NCBI GenBank assembly: GCA_003551455.1
Contig: PUMR01000096.1
Span: 1 to 12,792 of the forward strand
DNA length: 12,792 nucleotides
Direction of reading: 5' to 3'
Origin: Mollicutes bacterium
GTDB taxonomy: Bacteria; Bacillota_I; Bacilli_A; Izemoplasmatales; Izemoplasmataceae
The notes under the pieces: model-generated
What the model saw: only the letters and a program-made list of their open reading frames with translations
Database searches by the model: none
What the model was told of the DNA's origin: nothing
Shown here: positions 1 through 7,122 of the stretch, in pieces
Position numbering within the stretch: position 1 is the first letter of the stretch
Layout: every line of letters starts with the position of its first letter
Program-made: the position numbers and the translations under genes

Positions 1-1
1 A

Positions 2-285
2 TGTGCCTATAAAGAAAGCTCAATTTCTTTATAAACGATTTACCCGCTTATTAGCGGTTAGAATTAAATTATCACAACTATTATTGACGTCTTTTCGTTA
101 ATCAATGTATATTGATTAAAATTAAAATAACCGCTTTATTTAGACGTAATGATAGATCGGTAATCAATTAACCAACCGAAAAATGAAGCCATGTATGGGT
201 AAATCTAATTCGTAAATTATTGTTAGCCTGGAATCAAATCGACAAGGCTTCAAAATAGGAAAATTGAGCTTTCTTTATAGGCACA
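2..285. mobile_element. MITE-like element with perfect 25-bp terminal inverted repeats
   Basis: Bases 2-26 (beginning TGTGCCTATAAAGAAAG) are the exact reverse complement of bases 261-285, so a 284-bp AT-rich segment is bounded by perfect 25-bp terminal inverted repeats. No open reading frame of useful length lies inside. A 9-bp perfect hairpin with a 4-base loop sits at 98-119, and TAGCGGTTA near 52-60 has a partial inverted partner near 128-135. Size, non-coding content and long matching ends fit a miniature inverted-repeat transposable element mobilised by a transposase elsewhere. The window starts one base before the element, so a target duplication cannot be seen. The end sequence does not let me name the parent insertion-sequence family. 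It could instead be the deleted remnant of a larger IS. Confidence 0.65.
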
Positions 286-300
286 ATATTTTTATTATAT

Positions 301-330
301 ATAGTGAACTAGTCAAGACTTTGTAGACAC
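301..330. repeat. IS end (orfB side): ATAG target duplication plus 26-bp terminal repeat
   Basis: ATAG at 301-304 is the left copy of the target duplication. Bases 305-330 are the right-hand inverted repeat of the IS, with TGAACT outermost and GTAGACAC innermost. The 12-base middle is poorly conserved relative to the other end (3 of 12 matches), a typical pattern when outer bases serve strand cleavage and inner bases serve transposase binding. Confidence 0.8.
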
Positions 331-342
331 GAAAAGATACAC

Positions 343-1161
343 CTAGTCCAATCTTAGTTCAAGTCGTGCTTGGATTGGGGTTTTGTATTGAAGTCTATAA
401 GCCAATCTTTCGTTATTGAAATAATTGACATATTCGGCGATTGTTTTTGGCACATCTCGGGTATTGTATAGATTACAGTCGATATAAAGCTCGTTTTTCA
501 TCCAGCCAGTCAATGCCTGAATGGTTGGATTGTCTGTCGGTGTTTTTGCTCGTGACATCGATCTCGTTATGTTAAAATGCTTATGAGCGTTCTGGAATCC
601 TCTTGAGGCGTATACCGTCCCTTGGTCGGAGTGTAGAATGGTTTCTACAGCGGTATACCCTCTTTTTGTTTTCTCTTTTAGAAATCGCTCCAGCGCTGTC
701 ATATGCCCTTTGTAACTATGACCACTCCGATAGGGAGACAGGCAATGACTAATGATTTCATTATTGAAGACATCAATGAAGAGAGTCCATTCAAGCTTTC
801 TGTATTTGTTCTTTATGGTTGTAGTGTCGGTCACGACTTTTTCAAAAGGTCTAGTCGTATGCCAGTTACTTTGAATGATATTGGGAAATTCAAGGTTGTC
901 ACTTCCTGGCCTTTCCCATTTTGGTTTTCGTGCTTGCGATCGGATTCCAAAACGGCGACACACTCGATGAATGAACCCATCACTGACCACCCATCCGGTT
1001 GCCTTTCTAATCTGCGCAGCGATGTTTCGATATCCGTGTGTCTTATGATCTTTATGTATATCTAATACCAGTGCTTTGGCGGTCTCTTGATTTTCTTGAT
1101 ACCGATTTGATCTGCCTTTTCTGTTGCGCCATTTGTAAAATCCGCTTCGTGATACACTCAT
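343..1161 (-). CDS. IS3-family transposase OrfB, catalytic (DDE) part, probably inactive
   Basis: This 272-residue integrase-fold (rve) transposase subunit would cut and join the element's ends. The N-terminal part begins VSRSGFYKW with the HGYRNI helical motif that precedes the catalytic core. Catalytic Asp residues are D112 (TDTTT) and D179 (HSDQG). Exactly 35 residues on, where DD35E requires Glu, is Q215 (codon CAG at 517-519 on the complement; one base from GAG). The surrounding TPTDNPTIQALTGW keeps the usual TPTDNPxIExLxGW pattern, so the alignment is firm. Upstream of this ATG the frame continues back toward orfA and encodes a typical OrfB start region, but a TGA at 1168-1170 interrupts it at the position where related proteins have Cys (L-C-x4-VSRSG). 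Loss of the Glu and a broken fusion frame point to a decayed gene. Family assignment is secure; inactivity is inferred. Confidence 0.88.
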   Translation of the reverse strand: MSVSRSGFYKWRNRKGRSNRYQENQETAKALVLDIHKDHKTHGYRNIAAQIRKATGWVVSDGFIHRVCRRFGIRSQARKPKWERPGSDNLEFPNIIQSNWHTTRPFEKVVTDTTTIKNKYRKLEWTLFIDVFNNEIISHCLSPYRSGHSYKGHMTALERFLKEKTKRGYTAVETILHSDQGTVYASRGFQNAHKHFNITRSMSRAKTPTDNPTIQALTGWMKNELYIDCNLYNTRDVPKTIAEYVNYFNNERLAYRLQYKTPIQARLELRLD

Positions 1162-1208
1162 GCAAACTCATAGAGATTCTATCGTGAATTCATTGGATAA
1201 ATCTTCTA

Positions 1209-1586
1209 CTATTTGGTATTCTTTTTGGATGATCGCCTTCGTCTTATGGCGACCACCTCCTCGCTTGTGTACCCCTTTTTTAACCGAGCGTTCTCGATTC
1301 TCAATTTCATGTTCTCGTATTGTAATTGCTCAGCTTCTGTTCGTTCTTTCTTGCCTTGGAGCTTCACTAATGGGTTTCTTGGCTTCCTACTGTTTTTTAG
1401 ACCTTCCATCCCCTTTTCTAAATAGGCTTGTTTCCAATGATATAGGTGTGCCGTACTTATTTTTTCTTGTCGGCACAATTCTCTCAAACCAACCTCTTCA
1501 TCCAGATACTGTTTGACGATACGAAACTTGCTCTCTTTACTCCAGTGCCTATTTGCCCCACCTTTTGGGCGGCCACTCTTGGGCAT
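1209..1586 (-). CDS. IS3-family transposase OrfA, helix-turn-helix DNA-binding subunit
   Basis: OrfA (125 residues) supplies the DNA-binding domain of IS3 transposases and, by -1 frameshifting, the N-terminus of the OrfAB fusion. Residues about 16-60 form the helix-turn-helix region (FRIVKQYLDEEVGLRELC then ISTAHLYHWKQAYLEKG). Residues 80-105 (ERTEAEQLQYENMKLRIEN) look like the leucine-zipper-type coiled coil used for multimerisation. The start is supported by AGGAG at 1595-1599 (complement), eight bases before ATG. The stop TAG lies about 50 bases before the orfB ATG. A run of five A then G near the end of orfA (SKKN codons) is a plausible slip site into the orfB frame, though not the classic A6G. 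That fused frame meets a TGA at 1168-1170. OrfA itself looks intact. Confidence 0.87.
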   Translation of the reverse strand: MPKSGRPKGGANRHWSKESKFRIVKQYLDEEVGLRELCRQEKISTAHLYHWKQAYLEKGMEGLKNSRKPRNPLVKLQGKKERTEAEQLQYENMKLRIENARLKKGYTSEEVVAIRRRRSSKKNTK

Positions 1587-1645
1587 ATCAATCGCTCCTT
1601 TTCTTAAGTATACAAAAAGATGTCAGTAAGCACATGTCATATTAT

Positions 1646-1675
1646 GTGTCTACTAACATCGTATCAGTTCAATAG
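1646..1675. repeat. IS end (orfA side): 26-bp terminal repeat plus ATAG target duplication
   Basis: Bases 1646-1671 are the inverted partner of 305-330, reading GTGTCTAC inward and AGTTCA at the tip on the plus strand. ATAG at 1672-1675 is the second copy of the target duplication. The presence of both copies indicates simple transposition without later rearrangement of the flanks. Confidence 0.8.
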
Positions 1676-1831
1676 CTGTATCTTTCAATTATGAAACCAG
1701 GAACGGTAAATCGTTTTAACTGTGCGTTATGTTCAGTATTGAATGCCATCGTCGCCTTATGCGCTCTTCGGAATCGCGACGCTTTCCAAAGAAGAAGTGC
1801 CATAGAGGCCCGCGATCGATGACGCAATCCG

Positions 1832-1881
1832 AATGTTTGCTTCTCCGACCCGGATGGAATCGGGTCGGAGAAGCAAACATT
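1832..1881. terminator. Perfect 21-bp hairpin (8-base loop), possible terminator
   Basis: Bases 1832-1852 are the exact reverse complement of 1861-1881, giving a 21-bp stem with the loop at 1853-1860. On the plus strand only three T residues follow, so it is a weak match to an intrinsic terminator. It ends 12 bases before the -35 of the promoter serving the next gene. It may end the transcript of a gene displaced to the left, or be a palindromic repeat or operator. Apart from this hairpin and the promoter at 1894-1923, I see no gene or other element in 1676-2027. Confidence 0.5.
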
Positions 1882-1893
1882 TCCCGTTATGAT

Positions 1894-1923
1894 TTGCGCA
1901 AACAGGGGAAGTTCGTGTATAAT
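1894..1923 (+). promoter_or_regulatory. Sigma-A-type promoter candidate for the 2028-2540 gene
   Basis: TTGCGC (1894-1899) and a perfect TATAAT (1918-1923) are separated by 18 bases. Transcription would begin near 1930, leaving a leader of about 100 bases before the ATG at 2028. The -10 is preceded directly by TG, as in three other promoter candidates in this window. Confidence 0.6.
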
Positions 1924-2027
1924 TAAACACAACATATGCATGGAACCACATATTTTTTCAATTCTCAGCCCGGACGAAAGCGTGTCTGCACGCATTGTCC
2001 GTATATTCCGAATCCAGGTGATTATGC

Positions 2028-2540
2028 ATGATGCATTTCCGTAAAAGGGTTACCATATGGAGTTACATCCGGATGCTCATCGCGGCTTTCATGGCCTTGC
2101 TGATTCTTGGCATCCTCGCTTCCGCCTTCGGTTGGCCCGCAGAAGACTTCACATCGACCATCCGGGAATTCTGGTACATCGTCCCCTTCATGCTCCTCTT
2201 CATGGTTTTCTATCACATATCCCGAAGGGTGTTCGACCGGGGCTACAGCGAACAAGATGAGGTCCAGGATTATCTGATCTACATGTCCAAGCGGGTGCGA
2301 CACGACCTCAACTTCGGCAAGGAAGAGTTCCGCCAGCTTCGTGAGGATGAGAACTTCCAGAAGTTCTTCCAGGAGGCCTATGAACTCTTCCAAAAGGGCG
2401 AGACCCCCGAACGGAACTACAAGACGCTGGCCGCATGGTTCGACGAGTCGGATTTGGCCTACGAGCCGGCCCAACTGATCATCGAAAAGACCAAAAAACT
2501 CAGGGAAAAATACAAAAGCGGCAAAACCTTCAAGGTATGA
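2028..2540 (+). CDS. Small two-helix membrane protein of unknown function
   Basis: I do not recognise this 170-residue protein. Two hydrophobic segments, residues about 14-35 and 48-66, would form a membrane hairpin with a short acidic turn (GWPAEDF). The basic N-terminus (FRKR) and RR after the second helix predict both termini in the cytoplasm. Residues 75-170 are charged and helix-prone (FGKEEFRQLREDENFQKFFQEAYELF), forming a soluble cytoplasmic tail. AGGTGA at 2016-2021 precedes the ATG at 2028 by six bases; a second ATG follows at once, so the start could be 2031. It has its own promoter (1894-1923) and its GC-rich codon use matches the transporter genes, so it looks native and expressed. 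The next gene lies 541 bases away with its own promoters, so a functional link to the transporter is unsupported. No signal peptide or catalytic motif is visible. Confidence 0.75.
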   Translation: MMHFRKRVTIWSYIRMLIAAFMALLILGILASAFGWPAEDFTSTIREFWYIVPFMLLFMVFYHISRRVFDRGYSEQDEVQDYLIYMSKRVRHDLNFGKEEFRQLREDENFQKFFQEAYELFQKGETPERNYKTLAAWFDESDLAYEPAQLIIEKTKKLREKYKSGKTFKV

Positions 2541-2752
2541 GGCCTTGTCTGCACGTCAGCCGCCTCTGATTGCATGTGATGACCGAATCGTCTACACTGG
2601 AGATGACACATTGGAAAACAGGCCAATTCCCGCCAACATGAAAGCCTTCGAGAAGAGTAGAGGTCGCCAAGATGTCGATGGCACATTTTTGTAAACAGCA
2701 GACTCGATGCTTGGCAAGCGAAACGACCACGAGAGAAAAACACCATGAAACC

Positions 2753-2781
2753 TTTACCATGACGGCCTTATGATGTATAAT
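2753..2781 (+). promoter_or_regulatory. Distal promoter candidate for the binding-protein gene
   Basis: TTTACC (2753-2758) and TATAAT (2776-2781) are spaced 17 bases apart. The -35 and first spacer bases (CCTTTACC then A TGAC) recur almost exactly in the promoter at 7368-7396 upstream of oppB, also with 17-base spacing. Transcription from here would give a leader of nearly 300 bases. No gene, and no clear terminator for the upstream gene, is visible in 2541-2752. Confidence 0.5.
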
Positions 2782-2832
2782 TAAGGAAGATGGGACCTCA
2801 CATCTGCAAACGCCACACTTGAAGGCCAGAGG

Positions 2833-2860
2833 TTGAAATTTGTCTATCATCATGTATAAT
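2833..2860 (+). promoter_or_regulatory. Proximal promoter candidate for the binding-protein gene
   Basis: TTGAAA (2833-2838, five of six consensus) and a perfect TATAAT (2855-2860) are spaced 16 bases apart, giving the best promoter in this gap. The start site would be near 2867, leaving about 215 untranslated bases before the ATG at 3082. It lies about 80 bases downstream of the other candidate, so the gene may have tandem promoters. Confidence 0.6.
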
Positions 2861-2903
2861 GTATGTAGAGTCGTTTACACTGACAATGACCGGTTCACAC
2901 AGC

Positions 2904-2958
2904 CGCAGTCTCACGGTAGAGACACCCGTGATTGCGACGAGCTGACAGCTTGCGTCGC
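2904..2958 (+). other. Structured 5' leader of the binding-protein mRNA
   Basis: Two stems compete. The first pairs 2904-2907 and 2911-2916 (TCACGG) with 2926-2931 (CCGTGA) and 2933-2936. The second is a hairpin: 2934-2939 (GCGACG) with 2953-2958 (CGTCGC), capped by AGCT-GAC-AGCT. They share bases 2934-2936, so they cannot both form completely. No T-run follows, so this is not a terminator. It may affect stability or translation, and I do not recognise a known riboswitch in it. Confidence 0.3.
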
Positions 2959-3081
2959 ATTCCTCACGCTCGGCGAATCATGGCAACCAAAAAGCGATAT
3001 GCAATTACCATGCGGGTTATTGACATATAAGACGGGGCTCGCATGGGATTCATATAAAAACTAAAAAAGGAGAGAAATTGG

Positions 3082-6000
3082 ATGAAAAAAGCATTATTAG
3101 TACTGTTGTCCGTCTTCATGCTGGTTGTCGTTTCAGCATGTAGAAGAGATCCGGATCCCGAATCGATTATACTCGATCCGGAAGCCGTGACGATCGCACT
3201 TGATGAAACCGCTACCGTCACCGCAACAGTCGAACCCGAAGACGCCGACCAGGAAGTGTCCTGGGAAAGCGCCGATACGAGCATCGCCACCGTTTCTGAC
3301 GGCGAGATCACCGGCGTCGATATCGGGGAAACCACCATTACCGTCACATCCGTGGCACACGAGGACATCACCGCCACTCTGTCTGTGACCGTGGAACCCC
3401 CCGAAGCAGAAATGAGCATCGCAGATGTCTGGGCGCTCGATATGGAAGAAGCGGCCGACACCATCGGTGTCATCACCGCCATCACCGACCACCGGACGTT
3501 CTTTATTGAGGATGACACTCGCGCCATCGCCGTCTATGACGGAGATGAAGAGTTCATCGAAGACTTGAACGTGGGCGACCTGGTACGTGTCCAAGGTGAA
3601 CGCGACGGCTGGAGGATCGGCTGGTGGGACAGCGACTACAACCTCGAGCAGATCGGCTCCCTCACGGACGTCACCGTCTACATGACCGGTCAAGACGTTC
3701 CTGCCACCGTTGACATCCAAGATGTCGATTGGGCCGACGAAGACGCCTTGATCGACTATCAAGGCCATCGTGTGAACGCCACCGACCTCGTCATCACGAA
3801 CATGTTCCAAGATGAACACGGCAACATCAATGTCGATGTCCGCAAGATGGATAACGGGGAAGAGGTCCGCATCCGCTATGACAGCCGTCTCCGTGACAGC
3901 GACGATGCCGCCGACCACCTCCTCGACTTCGAAAAGGGAGACACCATCAACATCGTGGGCATCACCCTCGGCTGGTTTAACGGCCCGCAATTCCTCTACA
4001 GTGATGCCACACAAGTCGTCGACAGCGACGAAACCTATGACGTCGCGATTGTCGGTTATCCCGACGAGACCGTCGAATTGGTTTATGAAGAGGAATACCA
4101 GCTCGAATGGACAATCATGCCCCCCTATGCTCCGCAAGATGTGACCTTCGAAAGCTCCGATGAAGACATCATCGAAGTCGACGAAGAAGGTAAAGTCACT
4201 GCAGTGGGCATCGGTACGGCCACAGTCACCCTCACCTCGGTCTTCGATTCCGATCAAACGGTTGACGTCGTATTTGACGTTGCCGGTGCAGGTGTCAATG
4301 TTGAAGAGGAAGCAGTTGACCTCTTTGTCACCGACACCTATCAAATCAATTGGGACGTCGTACCTGAGGAACTCGATCAGGATGTGACTTTCGAGAGTGA
4401 CAACACTGATGTGGCAACGGTCGATGTAAACGGCCTCATCACTGCCGTTGGTCCGGGTGAAGCGGTAATCACCGTCACTTCGGATGTAGATCCGGATGCC
4501 ACCGCAACCGTTACCGTTACCGTCACGTATGACACGGCTATCACCGGTCTGGATGAAGCCACCGAACTCATCATCACAGAAAAAAAGGTGCTGACCCCTG
4601 TGGTCATGGACCTTGAAGAAGCCGAAGAACATGATAACCAAGGTGTCACTTTCACAACCTCCGATGATTCCATCGTTGAAGTGGACGAAGACGGCGAACT
4701 CACAGCTATTGCCGACGGAACCGCTACCGTCACGGTCACGGCCGATGCGAATCCCGAAGTGAAGGTCGAAATCGAAATCACCGTTGTCAAACCGACACCG
4801 GCCATCTTCCTCCCCGGTCGTGTCCAGATTCTTGCCGGCGAGGAATACACAATTCTTGAACGAGTGACCGCTTCCGACTTTGTCGACGGCGACCTAACTG
4901 GCGACATCGTCATCGAAGACCTTGATGGTTTCGATGAAGCGACTCCGGAACTCGGCGAGTATGAAATCAAACTGACCGTCGAGAACTCTCACGATGTCAA
5001 AGCAGAAGTCATCTTCCACATCGAAGTGGTCGAATCCGATCCCGTCACCTATCCTTCCGGATTCTACAACTACCGTGTAGCAACCAGTGAAATGCGCCAT
5101 GCGCTCTTCGCCTATGCGGAACGCTACCTCATGGAAACCATGTATGGTGGCATCCCCGTATTCGCGAACGCAGGCTTCAACATGTACAGCCACCGCCTTG
5201 AACTCCCTGTTGAAGAATATGTCCCCGTCATGGGCTTCGGAACCAGCTTTGCCGAAATGACCCAAGACGACTCGACCGTCATCATGGACGACGGCAACTA
5301 CGGAGACGTGGGCGAATACACTTATCGTGGACGTCTCGGACAGAACCCGACCATCCTCAACCAATGGCTCTATGATGATGCGACCAGTTCTGATGTCATC
5401 ACCATCTTCATGGACGCTCTCTTCGCCTTCGTCTTCAACGAGGACAAAGACGGTTATGAGGTTGTACCCTCCATGGCCGCGGACGAACCCGATCCGCAAG
5501 ACCTCGAGACCCTCCCGACCGGTCGTGATGTTGCCCACACCTGGCGTATCTACGTCCGTGACGACCTGAAGTGGGGCTTCCACGAAGACCTCCAGGATGA
5601 AGGCTACAAAGAAGACATCGACGCCAGCGATTTCGTCGACACCTTCAAACTCGCGCTTGACGAAGAATGGTTCCGCGCCATCGCCGGCGGCGGAGACTTC
5701 ACCTCCCCCCCGCAAGAGATCGTCAACGCCCAAGCCTATATCGACGGCGAAGTCGATTGGGAAGACGTCGGTATCAACCTCGTCGACGACCACACCATCG
5801 AATTCATCTTCGAAAATGCCATGACCGACTGGGATGTCCGTTATTGGCTGAGTTCCTTCGTCATGACCCCGATCCACCTCGAGCTCTACGATGAGGTCGG
5901 CGACCTCTATGGCACCGCCGAGGACAAAGTCGCCGCTCACGGACCCTACATCATGACCTACTATGAGCCCGATTCCATCATCCGCTACGAAGAGAACCCG

Positions 6001-7041
6001 AACTACCACGAGCCCGACCGTTACTTCTTCACACACCGCACTTGGCGGGTCATCGAAGACGCGGAGATCGCCTTCGAAGAGTTCCTCTACGGAAACCTCG
6101 AGGCGGCGGGTGTGCCCGGTGCGCGTTATCCGGACTTCCGTCACGACCCGAGAATCCGTCACGTACCCGGTGCAACCACCTTCCGCATCATGATTAACGG
6201 TCTCGGCACCATGGAACAACAACAAGAACAATTCCCCGACAGTCCTTGGACACCCGAGCCTCTGCTCATGCATGACGACTTCAAACTGGCCATGTTCCAC
6301 GCCATCGACAGGGAAGAACTCGCCAAAGAAGTCATGATCACGAGCGAACCCATGATGTTCTACTTCAGCTCCGCTTATCTCGTCGAACCTGTCGAAGGTG
6401 TCGCCTTCCGCGACCTCGACTGGGGCGAATGGGTAGGCGAAGGCCTTGGACGCGACACGCACGGCTATGTGCCCGACCTTGCTGAAGACTACTGGGAAGA
6501 CGCACTGGACGATCTTGTGGCCGAGGGCTATTATGACGCTGGAACCGAGAACGACTGGACAGTCATCGATATACAGTTGAACTTCTTCGCCGGCAGCGAG
6601 ACCCAACTCGCCTTCGGTGAATACATCGAGGAAACCTTCGAGGAAATGTTCCAGTGTGAGACCCATTACATCAAAGTCGAAGTTGACCCCGTCGCGAGAC
6701 CGTTCCCCGACATCTATTACAACTACATGATGGTCGGTGAATTCGACCTCTCAATCGGCGGCATCAGCGGATCCACCCTTGACGCCGCGAGCTTCCTCTA
6801 CGTCTTCGCGGACGACAACCGTGGCGGTTTCACCCTCAACTGGGGTATCGACACGGAAACCGCCAACATCCGGATCCCCTTCGATGAGGATGGCAACGTC
6901 CTCATGAGCATCGAAGACGCCGCATATTCCGAAATGTGGTCCTTCAACGCTTTCGTCTCGGTCCTGAACGGTAGATACTACATCGAAGAGGGCGAAGAAG
7001 TACCGCGCGCCGATTGGCCTGTAGTAGAAGACGAGGACTAA
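3082..7041 (+). CDS. oppA: Giant oligopeptide-binding lipoprotein (OppA-type) with Ig-like and OB-like modules
   Basis: This is the extracellular substrate-binding lipoprotein of a peptide ABC transporter, with 1319 residues against roughly 540-650 for usual OppA. AAGGAG (3067-3072) precedes the ATG by nine bases. The signal peptide ends in the lipobox VSAC, so C20 would be lipidated and anchor the protein to the membrane. Order of parts: Big2-type Ig-like domain (28-105); OB-fold-like pair (about 109-313); three more Big2 domains (320-401, 405-482, 485-569), each with a core like TFESSDxxIxEVDExGxxTAVGxGTATVTVTS; a DUF5011-like strand module (575-650); and an SBP_bac_5 peptide-binding domain (about 655-1319), recognisable by WRIYVRDDLKW, VDDHTIEFIFENA and HGPYIMTYYEPDSIIRYEENPNY. 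The mature protein is strongly acidic. A terminator follows, so it is transcribed apart from oppBCD. The extended N-terminus may raise the binding domain above the surface or bind surface polymers. The SBP assignment is confident, the OB-like call moderate, and the peptide substrate is inferred. Confidence 0.9.
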   Translation: MKKALLVLLSVFMLVVVSACRRDPDPESIILDPEAVTIALDETATVTATVEPEDADQEVSWESADTSIATVSDGEITGVDIGETTITVTSVAHEDITATLSVTVEPPEAEMSIADVWALDMEEAADTIGVITAITDHRTFFIEDDTRAIAVYDGDEEFIEDLNVGDLVRVQGERDGWRIGWWDSDYNLEQIGSLTDVTVYMTGQDVPATVDIQDVDWADEDALIDYQGHRVNATDLVITNMFQDEHGNINVDVRKMDNGEEVRIRYDSRLRDSDDAADHLLDFEKGDTINIVGITLGWFNGPQFLYSDATQVVDSDETYDVAIVGYPDETVELVYEEEYQLEWTIMPPYAPQDVTFESSDEDIIEVDEEGKVTAVGIGTATVTLTSVFDSDQTVDVVFDVAGAGVNVEEEAVDLFVTDTYQINWDVVPEELDQDVTFESDNTDVATVDVNGLITAVGPGEAVITVTSDVDPDATATVTVTVTYDTAITGLDEATELIITEKKVLTPVVMDLEEAEEHDNQGVTFTTSDDSIVEVDEDGELTAIADGTATVTVTADANPEVKVEIEITVVKPTPAIFLPGRVQILAGEEYTILERVTASDFVDGDLTGDIVIEDLDGFDEATPELGEYEIKLTVENSHDVKAEVIFHIEVVESDPVTYPSGFYNYRVATSEMRHALFAYAERYLMETMYGGIPVFANAGFNMYSHRLELPVEEYVPVMGFGTSFAEMTQDDSTVIMDDGNYGDVGEYTYRGRLGQNPTILNQWLYDDATSSDVITIFMDALFAFVFNEDKDGYEVVPSMAADEPDPQDLETLPTGRDVAHTWRIYVRDDLKWGFHEDLQDEGYKEDIDASDFVDTFKLALDEEWFRAIAGGGDFTSPPQEIVNAQAYIDGEVDWEDVGINLVDDHTIEFIFENAMTDWDVRYWLSSFVMTPIHLELYDEVGDLYGTAEDKVAAHGPYIMTYYEPDSIIRYEENPNYHEPDRYFFTHRTWRVIEDAEIAFEEFLYGNLEAAGVPGARYPDFRHDPRIRHVPGATTFRIMINGLGTMEQQQEQFPDSPWTPEPLLMHDDFKLAMFHAIDREELAKEVMITSEPMMFYFSSAYLVEPVEGVAFRDLDWGEWVGEGLGRDTHGYVPDLAEDYWEDALDDLVAEGYYDAGTENDWTVIDIQLNFFAGSETQLAFGEYIEETFEEMFQCETHYIKVEVDPVARPFPDIYYNYMMVGEFDLSIGGISGSTLDAASFLYVFADDNRGGFTLNWGIDTETANIRIPFDEDGNVLMSIEDAAYSEMWSFNAFVSVLNGRYYIEEGEEVPRADWPVVEDED

Positions 7042-7089
7042 CACTCTCGCTACGGCGAAGGTGAAATCCTCCGGAACAAGAATCAAACG

Positions 7090-7122
7090 AGGCGGCACCA
7101 GCATGACTGGTGCCGCCTTTTT
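7090..7122 (+). terminator. Intrinsic terminator of the binding-protein gene
   Basis: A 12-bp perfect stem (7090-7101, AGGCGGCACCAG, with 7107-7118) with a five-base loop is followed by a T-run ending at 7122. It lies 49 bases after the stop codon and is a textbook Rho-independent terminator. It separates the binding-protein transcript from the permease operon. Confidence 0.92.

Larger units (their letters stand above)
305..1671 (-). mobile_element. Complete IS3-family insertion sequence (IS150-like group)
   Basis: This 1367-bp element is read on the minus strand as orfA then orfB, the IS3 layout. Its ends were found by aligning 305-330 with the reverse complement of 1646-1671. Both are 26 bases, start TGAACT and finish GTAGACAC, and match at 17 of 26 positions. 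They start TG and end CA, as is usual in IS3. The bases directly outside are ATAG on both sides (301-304 and 1672-1675), a 4-bp target duplication of the size known for the family. The two frames are offset by -1, as in IS3 elements that make a fused OrfAB transposase by frameshifting. The element is structurally intact, but its transposase is probably inactive (see the orfB entry). It sits 19 bases to the right of the MITE-like element, in AT-rich DNA. The IS150 group assignment rests on protein character only. Confidence 0.9.

Noticed and set aside
1168..1170. Mycoplasma-type code with TGA read as Trp
   Set aside because: oppB ends in TGA overlapping the oppC start, Trp is encoded by TGG throughout the transporter genes, and the position in OrfB is normally Cys, not Trp.
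323..1653. IS boundaries set only at the GTAGACAC match
   Set aside because: Extending outward finds the TGAACT match at equal distance and a flanking ATAG duplication, which places the true ends at 305 and 1671.
1691..1822. 43-codon plus-strand frame just right of the IS
   Set aside because: It has no ribosome site or promoter and no recognisable features, and overlapping frames on both strands are equally open; it is most likely chance.
3020..3025. Perfect TTGACA near the binding-protein gene
   Set aside because: No -10 box lies 15-19 bases downstream; the nearest TATAAA is 27 bases away, too far for a sigma-A promoter.
3133..4641. Long open frame on the minus strand (502 codons) inside the binding-protein gene
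   Set aside because: It is antisense to the lipoprotein gene, in which Ig-like repeats and a signal peptide are obvious; its translation is low-complexity with no recognisable motif, and GC-rich coding DNA commonly leaves such shadows.
4894..6666. Long open frame on the minus strand (590 codons)
   Set aside because: It is antisense to the SBP_bac_5 domain, whose family motifs are clear on the plus strand; there is no ribosome site or family signature on the minus strand.
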